64,000 nucleotides of DNA from Microbacterium laevaniformans (GTDB taxonomy: Bacteria; Actinomycetota; Actinomycetes; Actinomycetales; Microbacteriaceae), in assembly GCF_016907555.1 (NCBI RefSeq), contig NZ_JAFBCE010000001.1, positions 1,116,001 through 1,180,000 of the forward strand. The letters run 5' to 3'. A program made the translations under genes and the position numbers. Shown piece after piece: positions 31,775-40,288 of the stretch. Position 1 is the first letter of the stretch; each line of letters begins with the position of its first letter. The notes beneath the pieces were generated by a model, which was given only the letters and a program-made list of their open reading frames with translations, was not told the origin of the DNA and searched no databases.

Positions 31775-32967
31775 GTTACGCCCCGACACTGACGGCGTGG
31801 AGCGCCGCCGCGCACGCACTTTTGACCGCGCGTGCGGGCGACGTGACCGTGCTGGTCGACTCCGGTGTGCCGGAATCCGCGCCGTTCCTGACTACGGTGG
31901 GCGACGTCATCAGCTCTCTGGGCAGGAATCCCGTCGTGCGCCGGGTGGCGCCGCACGCCGGTCTGGACACGGTCGCGCAACTGCATGACCTCATGTCGAC
32001 GTCGGCGGCGACGGTCGCGATCGGCGGGGGGAGCCTCCTGGATGCCGCCAAGCTCGCTCGGCTATGGGCGCAGCGCGGCTTTCGAGAACGGCTGACGGCG
32101 CGCACGCGCAGTGGATTCGTGGCCCTGCGCCCCACCATGGCGCAGCCTGCGACGGTACTTGTTGCGGTGCCGACGACACTCGGCACCGGCAGCGAGTCGA
32201 GCTCCGTCGCCATCGCCGACGTAGCCGGAAGGCGGCGTCTGGTCAGTGGTGCGCATCTGCGGCCGGACTCCTGCGTGCTGCTCGGCGATGCGGCGTCCAC
32301 CCTTCCCGATCCCCTGCAACGCGAGGGCGTCGTGGAGGTTCTGCTCCGCCTCGCGAGCTCGTTCGTCGGCGATGTCGACGGCGATCCGCTGCGAGACGCC
32401 CTGGTGCCGACGTTGTGCCGTGCGGTGATCGACGTGCTACACCGCGACCTCGGCGACGCGGCGCGCCACCTCGTGCTCCGTGCTGGGGCACTGAGCCACC
32501 ACGGCGAGCTGCCCCCAGGCAACCCGTACGGCGCCCGGGCCTGGTACGTCGGCACGGAGCTGTCCGCCGAGCTCGGCCTGCGCAAGATGGCGGTGCTGCC
32601 CGCCGTGACCATTGCGGCCTGGCGGCTGATCGAAGCGGGCGACGAACGCTGGGGTTCCGCGCAGCGTCTGGAGGCGCTGCGCGGACAGCTGGATGCCTCG
32701 GGGAGGACGGCTTCCGACTGGCTGACTGGACTCCTGCAAGGCGCGGGACTGGCGACGACCATCGGCGTCCCCGCTGCGACCGTGCCCGCGCTGGCCGAGC
32801 GGATCCTGCGCCATTGGGGGCAGGGTCTTCCCATGCTGCCCGATCTCGATTCCGCCGACGTACAGCGCCTTGTGCGCGACGCGTCGCGTCCCCCGCGTCC
32901 ACTCCGGCGACGATCGATGTCGTCGCGGGTGGCGACCCCGGTGCCAACGATCCCGTCGGCGCTCTGA
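31771..32967 (+). CDS. Fe-ADH-fold dehydrogenase of the daptide cluster (MpaC type)
   Basis: A 398-residue protein of the iron-containing alcohol dehydrogenase fold. The NAD site motif GGGSLLDAAKLAR and PTTLGTGSESSSVA are clear. In daptide synthesis MpaC oxidises and decarboxylates the C-terminal Thr to an amino ketone. The segments that normally hold the metal ligands read REGVVEVLLRLASSF and GTELSAELGLRKMAVLP, with none of the usual Asp/His residues. GTG start, overlapping the previous gene by 4 nt. The last ~30 residues are a basic tail. Confidence 0.85.
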   Translation: MSYAPTLTAWSAAAHALLTARAGDVTVLVDSGVPESAPFLTTVGDVISSLGRNPVVRRVAPHAGLDTVAQLHDLMSTSAATVAIGGGSLLDAAKLARLWAQRGFRERLTARTRSGFVALRPTMAQPATVLVAVPTTLGTGSESSSVAIADVAGRRRLVSGAHLRPDSCVLLGDAASTLPDPLQREGVVEVLLRLASSFVGDVDGDPLRDALVPTLCRAVIDVLHRDLGDAARHLVLRAGALSHHGELPPGNPYGARAWYVGTELSAELGLRKMAVLPAVTIAAWRLIEAGDERWGSAQRLEALRGQLDASGRTASDWLTGLLQGAGLATTIGVPAATVPALAERILRHWGQGLPMLPDLDSADVQRLVRDASRPPRPLRRRSMSSRVATPVPTIPSAL

Positions 32968-32995
32968 CCCGACTGAAGATGGAGGAGGTGAACAC

Positions 32996-33157
32996 ATGGA
33001 AGCAAGCACCCCTGGACTGGAGCTGGCTATGCAGGAGCTTGAGGCCCTCGAGGCGCCCGGTTGGTGGACTGCTGCGGGCATCGCTGCCGGCGTCGTCGTG
33101 ACTGGTGCTGCCGTTTACGGCGGATGGGCCGCTTCGGCGGCTCTCATCGCGACCTGA
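32996..33157 (+). CDS. Daptide-type precursor peptide A1
   Basis: A 53-residue peptide behind a strong GGAGGAGG ribosome site. The leader MEASTPGLELAMQELEALEA ends at PGWW; the rest is a hydrophobic Ala/Gly/Val-rich helix-forming core ending in LIAT. The C-terminal Thr is the residue converted in daptides to a dimethylated diamine. There is no Cys. The MQELEALEAPG block is shared with the second precursor. Confidence 0.9.
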   Translation: MEASTPGLELAMQELEALEAPGWWTAAGIAAGVVVTGAAVYGGWAASAALIAT

Positions 33158-33205
33158 GTCGCGACCGACCATCACAGGATCTAGACGACGACGGAGGTGA
33201 AATTC

Positions 33206-33361
33206 ATGACCGCAACCACGCTTGAGATGGGCCTGCAGGAGCTCGAAGCTCTTGAAGCGCCCGGCTTCTGGACCGGTTTCGCCATCGGTGCCGGTGTCGT
33301 CGGCGCCGGTGTCGCCGGTGCCGGGTTGTACCTTGGTGCCGCCGCGCTCGTGGCCACCTGA
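33206..33361 (+). CDS. Daptide-type precursor peptide A2
   Basis: A 51-residue paralogue of A1 with its own GGAGG site. It shares LQELEALEAPG at residues 10-20, then FWTG and a Gly/Ala/Val core ending in LVAT. Leader and last residues are conserved; the core middle differs, as expected for a two-component or alternative-product RiPP. No Cys. Confidence 0.9.
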   Translation: MTATTLEMGLQELEALEAPGFWTGFAIGAGVVGAGVAGAGLYLGAAALVAT

Positions 33362-33431
33362 TGAACGGGCGGTGCCGTGTCGAAGGGCGCGGCACCGCCC
33401 TCAGCGCCCTGTTTGAGAGGAAACGAAAATC

Positions 33432-33617
33432 ATGAACAAAAATCCCACCCTGTCGATTCTGCTGATCTTCGTCAGCGTCCTGGTCATCACCGCCGCGGTG
33501 GTCGCGGTGGTCGTGACCGGTCCGATCCGCTGGATCGCCCTCGGCGTGGCCCTCCTCGCAGCCGTCGCCGCCGGTGCGACCCTCTTCGCACTGCGAAAGG
33601 GGAGCCAGCACCTATGA
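33432..33617 (+). CDS. Small two-span membrane protein between precursors and ABC transporter
   Basis: A 61-residue, almost wholly hydrophobic protein with two helices (about 7-29 and 33-54) and a short basic end (RKGSQHL). AGGA lies upstream. Its stop overlaps the ABC ATPase start by 4 nt. It has no precursor-like leader or terminal Thr, so it is more likely an immunity or transporter partner than a third precursor. Confidence 0.7.
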   Translation: MNKNPTLSILLIFVSVLVITAAVVAVVVTGPIRWIALGVALLAAVAAGATLFALRKGSQHL

Positions 33618-34321
33618 CCTCGCCCCTCGTCGCCTCTCATCTGTCGAAGACCTATAAAGGTCGCGCCGCGGTTGACGACGTCAGCTTCGCCGGGCGGTCT
33701 GGGCGCGTGCTCGGCCTGCTTGGGAAGAACGGAGCGGGCAAGACGACGACTATCAAGATGCTGTTGGATCTGGTCCGTCCGGAGCGGGGGACCGCCGAGA
33801 TCAACGGACGGCCGTATTCGACCACCGTCGACGCCGCCCGCCACGTCGGTGTCGCCCTCGACGACATGTCGTTCCTGCCGGGGGCCACGGTGCGCTTCGA
33901 GCTGGGCGTCTGGGCGACGACGATCGGCGTGCCCCCGGTTCGCGTCGACGAGGTCATCGAGAACGTCGGACTGAGCGAGCACGTCGGCAGCAAAGTCAAG
34001 TCGTTGTCGACGGGCGAGAAGAAGCGGCTCAGTCTTGGCATCGCGTTGCTCGCCGAGCCGCCCCTGCTCATCCTCGACGAGCCGAGCAACGGGCTCGACC
34101 CCGTCGGCATCCGTTGGATGCGCCAGCTGATCCGTGCGCACGCCGACAAGGGCGGTACGGTGCTGCTGTCGAGCCACATCCTCTCGGAGATGCAGCAGAC
34201 CATCGATGACGTCGTCATCATGCAGCAGCGGGTGCTCTTCGACGGCACGCTTGATGAGCTGACGTCGCAGGGCGCGTCGTCGCTGGAAGACCGCTTCTTC
34301 GAGCTGACGGGAGACGAGTGA
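33614..34321 (+). CDS. ABC transporter ATP-binding protein (daptide MpaT type)
   Basis: A 235-residue ATPase with Walker A GLLGKNGAGKTTT, signature LSTGEKKRLSLG (Thr for the usual Gly/Ser variant), Walker B LLILDEPSNGLDP and switch His in LLSSHILSEM. It resembles ABC-2/bacitracin-type export or immunity ATPases. It forms an exporter with the permease that starts on its stop codon. Likely substrate is the mature peptide. Confidence 0.9.
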   Translation: MTSPLVASHLSKTYKGRAAVDDVSFAGRSGRVLGLLGKNGAGKTTTIKMLLDLVRPERGTAEINGRPYSTTVDAARHVGVALDDMSFLPGATVRFELGVWATTIGVPPVRVDEVIENVGLSEHVGSKVKSLSTGEKKRLSLGIALLAEPPLLILDEPSNGLDPVGIRWMRQLIRAHADKGGTVLLSSHILSEMQQTIDDVVIMQQRVLFDGTLDELTSQGASSLEDRFFELTGDE

Positions 34322-35055
34322 TGTTCCGCGCTGAACTGCGCAAGGCGTTCGCACCGCGTTCGACCTGGTTCCTGCTGCTGGGAGGCGCTGGCTTCTCGGC
34401 GTTGACCGCGTACGGGTATGCGGACGATGGGAAGAAGGGCATCGAGGCGGGCGCGACCACCCTCGCCCTCGCGACGGACGAAGTCCCGCGTGCCTGGATG
34501 ACCCTGTTCCTGTTCGCCGCGATCGCGGGAGCGGTCTTCATCTCTCGAGAGTTCGACTCCCGGGCCATCGTGCGCACGGTGCTGCTCGGGCAGACGCGCA
34601 CCCGGGTGTTCGCCACGAAGCTCGCGGTGGTCGGCACGATCGGCATCCTTTACGGACTCGTCGCGATGATCGCCGCCGTGATCTCGCCGTTCGTGTTCCT
34701 GCCGATGGCGGGCCTGGAAGTCGAATGGACGGCGTCGACCACCCTGACCGTGCTCGGCGTCGGCGCGTGCGGTCTGCTCGCCGCGCTGTGGGGGGCAGGG
34801 GTCGGATGGCTGCTGCGCAGCCGGCTGGCGTCCGTTGCCATAGTCGTGCTGTTCATCCTGCTGGTGGAGCCGGGGCTGCAGCGGCTGTGGCCCGAGGCGG
34901 CGAACGGCTTCTTCTCCATCGCGCTGTCGTCGATCTACCTCGACCAGAAACCGGAGCTGCTCGCCGTCCCGTTCGCGACCGTGATCGCGCTGGCGTGGAT
35001 AGTCGTGCTGCTCGCGGCCTCGTTCCTCACGTTCCGTCGACGGGACCTTCGGTGA
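34321..35055 (+). CDS. ABC-2 type permease
   Basis: A 244-residue membrane protein with about six helices, starting MFRAELRKAFAPRSTWFLLL as in ABC-2 permeases, with FISREFDSRAIVRTVLLGQTRTRVF after the second helix. The ATG at 34321 overlaps the ATPase stop by one base; a GTG at 34318 would add one residue. It is the membrane half of the peptide export/self-protection pump. Confidence 0.88.
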   Translation: MFRAELRKAFAPRSTWFLLLGGAGFSALTAYGYADDGKKGIEAGATTLALATDEVPRAWMTLFLFAAIAGAVFISREFDSRAIVRTVLLGQTRTRVFATKLAVVGTIGILYGLVAMIAAVISPFVFLPMAGLEVEWTASTTLTVLGVGACGLLAALWGAGVGWLLRSRLASVAIVVLFILLVEPGLQRLWPEAANGFFSIALSSIYLDQKPELLAVPFATVIALAWIVVLLAASFLTFRRRDLR

Positions 35056-36689
35056 GACGCACTCCTTCTCTCGATCGCTCCGCGGCGGTCGCGGCGGACC
35101 CGCCGCGGCTGTCGCGGGAGATCGAGCTACTCCCTCCGATGGAGGGGTCGGCCGACTGGTTCATCCGGCGCGGAACCCAGCAGTACTTTAAGATCAAACC
35201 GGACCTGGCCCATCTTGTCACCACGATCGACGGCACGACGACGAAAAAGCAGATCGTGGACGAGCTCGGCGATCCGTGGGATCTCGCCCAGGTCGATCTC
35301 GGCCTGCAGCTGCTCGCGAAGGCCGACGTGCTGGAGGGCCAGCGTCCCCCGAGGCAACGGGGGCCGCTGCGGTTCGTCCCCCCGCTAACGATCCAGCTGA
35401 CACTGTGCAACCCATCTCGTATGCTGACATGGCTGGCGCGTCTGATGCCGTGGGTCAAGTCGCCGGTGCTGCTGTCGGTGTCGGTCGGCGTTGCGGTCGC
35501 CGGTCTCGTCGTCCTCCTCCTCCGCGGCGACGCCCTGGTGGCCGCGTTGAGCCAGCCCGTATCGTATGCGACGCTGTTCGCCCTCTTCCTCGGCATCCTG
35601 GTGTCCACCGCCCTGCACGAGGTCGGCCACGGCCTGGTCCTCGCCGCGTACGGCGCCGCCCCGAACCGACTCGGCGTGATGCTGTTCTACCTGCTGCCCG
35701 CGTTCTTCTGCGACGTCTCCGACGGATGGCGGCTGCCGAAGCCGAGTCAGCGCGTGCATGTGGCCATGGCCGGGATCGCCGTGCAGTGGATGATCGCCGG
35801 AACCTCGGCGCTGCTGACGCTCGTCCCCGTGCTCGACGGTTGGTCTCAGGGGCTGATGATCTTCACCGTCATCACGTTCACCGCGTCGCTGATGAACCTC
35901 ATCCCCTTCGTCAAGCTCGACGGGTACATCGCGCTGATGAACCACGTCGACGTGTCGCACCTGCGCGACAAGGCGATCGCCGATGCGCGGGGCTGGACGC
36001 TGCGCCTCCTGCTGGGCGTCACGCCGCCGCCGCGGCAGCTTCCCCAGTTCCGCTGGGCCATCCTCTTCGGGATCGGCTGCATGATCTTCCCGCTCGTGAT
36101 CGTCGCCAACGCGCTGCTGATCTGGTCGACGACGCTGCAGCGGCTCGGCCCCGCCGGCTCGGGCATCCTCCTGTTCGCCCTTGTCGCCGCACTGTTCGGT
36201 CTCGGCAAGGAGTTGTTCTCGGGCTTCTCGTGGAAGACGCTGTCGACGGCGGTACGCGTGCGGGCGGTCGGCGTCGCCGCCGTGGTGGCGGCCGGGGCGG
36301 CTGTCGCGCTGGCGGTCATCCCGGTGCCGCAGACGCTCAGCGGCGGATACATCGTGGAGGAATCGGATTCTGAGCTGCTGCTGCCCGCGTCTGCATCGCT
36401 GTCTTTGCTGGAGGCGGGCGACCGGGTGAGCCTGCGCGAGGCCGGGATCGTGCTGCAGGGCGAGATCGGCGTGGCGACCGTGGCCGCATCCGCCGATGCG
36501 GCCGAGGCAAGCACCCGTCCGTTCTACTCCCTGTTCGCGGTGACCGACGTCGAGCCGAGGATCCCGGTGACGATCCTGCCGATAACTCTGGTGGAGGAGC
36601 CTGCGGTGTCGCACGGGGTCGCGGTCGTCGAGCTCGGCGACGTTCCCCTGGGGGTCTGGCTGCTGCAGCGGATCGGGCTGTCCGGATGA
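35052..36689 (+). CDS. M50-type intramembrane metalloprotease (daptide MpaP type)
   Basis: A 545-residue membrane protease. Zinc motif HEVGH at residues 189-193 and the third ligand Asp290 in NLIPFVKLDGY sit in a bundle of membrane helices. Residues about 35-95 form a small soluble domain (FKIKPDLAHLVTTIDGTT, LLAKADVL) resembling the PqqD/RRE winged helix that binds RiPP leaders. After about residue 395 there is a further helix and a beta-rich domain. In daptides this protein is thought to remove the leader. GTG start overlapping the permease stop. Confidence 0.87.
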   Translation: MRRTPSLDRSAAVAADPPRLSREIELLPPMEGSADWFIRRGTQQYFKIKPDLAHLVTTIDGTTTKKQIVDELGDPWDLAQVDLGLQLLAKADVLEGQRPPRQRGPLRFVPPLTIQLTLCNPSRMLTWLARLMPWVKSPVLLSVSVGVAVAGLVVLLLRGDALVAALSQPVSYATLFALFLGILVSTALHEVGHGLVLAAYGAAPNRLGVMLFYLLPAFFCDVSDGWRLPKPSQRVHVAMAGIAVQWMIAGTSALLTLVPVLDGWSQGLMIFTVITFTASLMNLIPFVKLDGYIALMNHVDVSHLRDKAIADARGWTLRLLLGVTPPPRQLPQFRWAILFGIGCMIFPLVIVANALLIWSTTLQRLGPAGSGILLFALVAALFGLGKELFSGFSWKTLSTAVRVRAVGVAAVVAAGAAVALAVIPVPQTLSGGYIVEESDSELLLPASASLSLLEAGDRVSLREAGIVLQGEIGVATVAASADAAEASTRPFYSLFAVTDVEPRIPVTILPITLVEEPAVSHGVAVVELGDVPLGVWLLQRIGLSG

Positions 36690-36728
36690 GCCGGATAGGT
36701 CGGGGCACCACGAGGGAACGAGGGATGC

Positions 36729-39188
36729 ATGGAACCGGCCTATCTTGAGTTCTGTCAGCCGGGGAACGCGTTCTACTCGCGTCCCCTGCACCGGGGCGAG
36801 GACTTCCCGCTGGTCGAGGGGGCCCTTCCCGAGGGGTGGCAGGGATCCATCGACGAGGTGTGGTGCGTGCGGCGGCCCGAGTCGGTCGCGCTGCCGGAGC
36901 AGGGGTGGAAGATCCACGTCACCGCGACCGCGGACACCGCGACCGCGATCCTCGAATCCGTGGCGGAGTACTGCACGGCGCGGGGCATCGCCTTCAAGTT
37001 CCTGCGTAGCCCGGCGATGCTGATCGCCCGCAACAGCAAATACGCCGACCGTGGTGCGAGCGGCAAGTTCCTCACGATCTATCCGCGCACGAACCCCGAG
37101 CTCGAGCGCACGCTCCGGGAACTGGACGCGCGGCACGGCGGCAGCCCCGGCCCCGCGGTGCTCTCGGATCTGCGGTGGGGCGCAGGCCCGCTGTCCGTTC
37201 GCTACGGTGCGTTCGTGCTGCACCGGAGCGCCGACCGGCACGGGCGCCTGGTGCCGTCGATCCGCACCCCGGAGGGCGACCTCGTGCCCGAGGACCGCCG
37301 CCCGGGGTTCCATCCGCCGGAGTGGGCAGAGATCCCGGAGTTCCTCGAACCCGCCCTCGCCGCGCGCCGCGGCGGCACGCTGCAGGACTTCCCCTACACG
37401 GTCACCGCGGCACTGCACTTCTCGAACGGCGGTGGCGTCTATCGCGGCACCGACCGCGACGGGCGCGAGGTGATCCTGAAGGAGGCCCGCCCACACGCCG
37501 GGCTCGATGAGGCCGGGCAAACGGCGACGGCCCGGCTGATCCGCGAGGCGGAGGCGTTGCAGACGCTCGCCGGGATTGACGGCATCCCCGAGTTCGTCGA
37601 ACTTCGACGGGGCCACGAGCACCTGTTCCTAGTGCGCGCCTATTCGCCGGGCACCACCCTCGGTGAGCTGCTGCGGCAGCGAAATCCGCTGATCAATCCG
37701 GCTTCCCCGCTGACGAACGCCGAGTTCGCCGACTTCGTGCTCGACGTCTGGGCGCGCGTGCGGGAGATCGTGTCGCAGGTGCACGCGCGCGGGGTCGTGT
37801 ACGCCGACCTGCATCCGGGGAACGTCCTCGTAGGACCCGACGGCGCTCTCACGCTGATCGACTTCGAGTCCAGTAGCGACGTCGCCGACGATGCCGCGCA
37901 ACGGATCGGAGTCCCGGGGTTCCGTGCCCCGACCGACTGCACGGGGCCGCGGGTCGACGAGTACGCGCTGGCCGTGCTGCTGCTGACCGCCTTCCTCCCA
38001 CTCGCGCAGACGATGGACTGGGACCGCGCCCAGCCCGTCCGCATCTGGGAGTGGGTGCGGGCGCGTTTCCCGGTCCCGACCGCGACGGGCGAGGCCGCGG
38101 TGCGCACGATCCAGGAGGCCCGGGTTGCCGAGGGGCAAGGGCACACGAGCACGCCGGACGGGGCGCTCGTCGAACTGCGCCGTTTCGTGCTGGGGGCAGC
38201 CGACCTCGACAGTGAGCGACGCACGTATCCCGGCGACATCCAGCAGCTGCTGCTCGATGACGCGCGCGGGTTCCTGTTCGGCGCCGCGGGGGTGCTGTGG
38301 GCGTTGCAGTCGACGGGAGAGCCGGTGCCGTCGGCACACCTCGCCAGATTCGTGGATGCCGTGCGCGACCCCGCCTCGCTCGCTCCGGGGTTCGGCATGG
38401 GCAGCGCCGGGGTGGCCCTGGCGTTGGACGTGCTGGGCGAGACCGAGCTGGCTGGGCGGCACCGGGCGGCGTCGCTGACCCGGGTGCAGGAGGAGCCGTC
38501 GTTGATCGGCGGCAGCGCGGGGGTGGCGCTCAGCGCGCTGGGGGGCGTGTCGCAGGGCGACCTCGATCTTATCGGGCGGCATGCAGAGGCCGCGTTCTCG
38601 CGGGCGGCGACGGCCAGGGCCCCGGGGCTCTTCCACGGCCGCGAGGGCATCGCGCTGTTGATGGTGCGCATGTTCGAGGCGACCGGCGAGCACGCGTGGC
38701 TGGACCGGGCGGACGCGCTCGTCGCAGGCTTCGTCGCCGAGGAGCCCGGTCTCAATCCCGCTCTGCTCGCCTCGCCGGCAGTGGGGGCGGCACTCGCCGC
38801 GCGGGAGCTGCACCGGCATCGGCCGACCCCGGAGCTGCGGAGGCTCATCGATGCCGTGCGCGGCAGTAACGAGCATCCCGGCCTGTTCGGGGCGGAGTTC
38901 CTGGAGCACGTCGGGGTGCTGCGGGGACGGGCGGGGCTACTGTTGGCCGCGCAGGCGCTGTGGGCAGGCGACGTTGTGCCCGGGGCTGTTCGACGCCACC
39001 TTGACGTGCATCGCGCGGACCTCTGGCTGCATGCGGTCGAGGGGGTGCAGGGCGCCGGGATGCTCGGCGATAACGCCCTGCGGCTGAGCCTGGACTACGC
39101 CACGGGAAACGCGGGCGTGATGCATGCCATCGCGGTGGGGAACGGGGATGCGCCGGGGTTCCCCTTCCTCGCGGCGGTGTCGTCGTGA
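36729..39188 (+). CDS. Class III lanthionine synthetase-like protein (LanKC)
   Basis: An 819-residue three-domain enzyme. N-terminal lyase domain (1-210) has the LanKC hallmark FKFLRSP and KYADRGASGKFLTIYPR. The kinase (225-480) has GGGVYRG, Lys251 in VILKEA, YADLHPGNVLV with Asp360/Asn365, and Asp378 in LIDFE. The LanC-like cyclase (520-819) has GxxG repeats (GMGSAGVALA, GGSAGVALS, HGREGIALL) but no zinc Cys/His triad, as in class III. LanKC phosphorylates and dehydrates Ser/Thr and may cyclise onto Cys; the precursors here lack Cys. Confidence 0.88.
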   Translation: MEPAYLEFCQPGNAFYSRPLHRGEDFPLVEGALPEGWQGSIDEVWCVRRPESVALPEQGWKIHVTATADTATAILESVAEYCTARGIAFKFLRSPAMLIARNSKYADRGASGKFLTIYPRTNPELERTLRELDARHGGSPGPAVLSDLRWGAGPLSVRYGAFVLHRSADRHGRLVPSIRTPEGDLVPEDRRPGFHPPEWAEIPEFLEPALAARRGGTLQDFPYTVTAALHFSNGGGVYRGTDRDGREVILKEARPHAGLDEAGQTATARLIREAEALQTLAGIDGIPEFVELRRGHEHLFLVRAYSPGTTLGELLRQRNPLINPASPLTNAEFADFVLDVWARVREIVSQVHARGVVYADLHPGNVLVGPDGALTLIDFESSSDVADDAAQRIGVPGFRAPTDCTGPRVDEYALAVLLLTAFLPLAQTMDWDRAQPVRIWEWVRARFPVPTATGEAAVRTIQEARVAEGQGHTSTPDGALVELRRFVLGAADLDSERRTYPGDIQQLLLDDARGFLFGAAGVLWALQSTGEPVPSAHLARFVDAVRDPASLAPGFGMGSAGVALALDVLGETELAGRHRAASLTRVQEEPSLIGGSAGVALSALGGVSQGDLDLIGRHAEAAFSRAATARAPGLFHGREGIALLMVRMFEATGEHAWLDRADALVAGFVAEEPGLNPALLASPAVGAALAARELHRHRPTPELRRLIDAVRGSNEHPGLFGAEFLEHVGVLRGRAGLLLAAQALWAGDVVPGAVRRHLDVHRADLWLHAVEGVQGAGMLGDNALRLSLDYATGNAGVMHAIAVGNGDAPGFPFLAAVSS

Positions 39189-40288
39189 CCGATCCCGTGA
39201 TCTCGGTCGTCTGCCCGACGCACAACAGGTCGCGCCTGATCGAGCCGACCATCCGCTCGGTCCTGGAGCAGACCGTGCGCGACATCGAGCTGATCGTGGT
39301 GGCCGACGGGTGTACCGACGACACCGTCGCTGTCGTCGCAGAGCTGGCCGCCGCGGATCGGAGGGTGCGGCTGGTCGAGACCCCGGCGCACGGGCATCCG
39401 GCCGAGCCCCGCAACCGTGGTGTCGCGGAGGCCGACGGCGATCTCATCGCCTATCTCGATCACGACGACCTGTGGGCCGCGGGGCACCTCGCCGAGCTCT
39501 TGGCCCTGTTCGAAGAGGGAGCGGACGTGGCCTTCACGGGCTGCGTCCGCAACGACCGGGCGACGGGTGCGTCGTCGCCTTCGACGCCGTTCGGCTCGAC
39601 CTGGCATCCGTGGCTGCAGGTCATGAATCCGATCTTCGAGCCGTCGCGTGCCGCGCACCGCCGCGCCCTGCTCGCTGACGTCGGTGGCTGGGCGGACGGC
39701 CCGGGCCTGGAGGATTGGGACCTGTGGCAACGGTTCACCGACGGCGGGGCGCGGTTCGTCTCGTCGATCGCGCCGACGGCGATCGTGTCGCTCGACACCG
39801 CGACGCGTCGGCACCGGACTCCTCGCCCGCATCGGCTCCGGCTGGGGGGCTTCGATGCGCCGCGGGACGCCGCCACCGCCGCGCGGGAGCTGACAGCGGA
39901 GGACACGCAGCGCGCGCTGATCTCCGCGGCGATGCGCGATGCCGGTGCGCTGTTGCCGAGGCTGGCGGCGGGCGGGGGTCTCGTGCTTCCGCACGGGTGG
40001 GAGGGGCGACTCGCCGACCTGCCCGATGGCAATGGGGCGCTGGCGACGCATACCCTCGATACCGTCGTCGTGCAGCGCGGGCGGGGTTTCGAGGTGCAGT
40101 TGCCTCTCTGGTGCCGCACGGTGGAGCACGCCGAACGCTTCTGGCGCGGCGTGAGGCAGGACCACTCCGAGCAATGGACGATCGTCGCGGAGGCCATGAC
40201 CCGAGGCGGTGGACGTGAGCTCGGTGGCATCGATCAGGGCGAGGGCACCTACCGAGAGGAGACTGCGCATGTCGCAGGGGAGCAATGA
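39185..40288 (+). CDS. Family 2 glycosyltransferase
   Basis: A 367-residue protein. Residues 1-about 215 are a GT-A glycosyltransferase: SVVCPTHNRSRLIEPTIRSV, VADGCTDDT, and the metal-binding DHDD in IAYLDHDDLW, then GLEDWDLWQRF. Residues about 230-367 are not recognised. GTG start overlapping the LanKC stop by 4 nt, so it is co-translated with the RiPP genes. It may glycosylate the peptide or a cell-surface target. Confidence 0.87.
   Translation: MTDPVISVVCPTHNRSRLIEPTIRSVLEQTVRDIELIVVADGCTDDTVAVVAELAAADRRVRLVETPAHGHPAEPRNRGVAEADGDLIAYLDHDDLWAAGHLAELLALFEEGADVAFTGCVRNDRATGASSPSTPFGSTWHPWLQVMNPIFEPSRAAHRRALLADVGGWADGPGLEDWDLWQRFTDGGARFVSSIAPTAIVSLDTATRRHRTPRPHRLRLGGFDAPRDAATAARELTAEDTQRALISAAMRDAGALLPRLAAGGGLVLPHGWEGRLADLPDGNGALATHTLDTVVVQRGRGFEVQLPLWCRTVEHAERFWRGVRQDHSEQWTIVAEAMTRGGGRELGGIDQGEGTYREETAHVAGEQ

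Noticed and set aside
33432..33617. Third daptide precursor
   Set aside because: The small protein lacks the LEALEAPG leader and does not end in Thr; it looks like a two-helix membrane protein.
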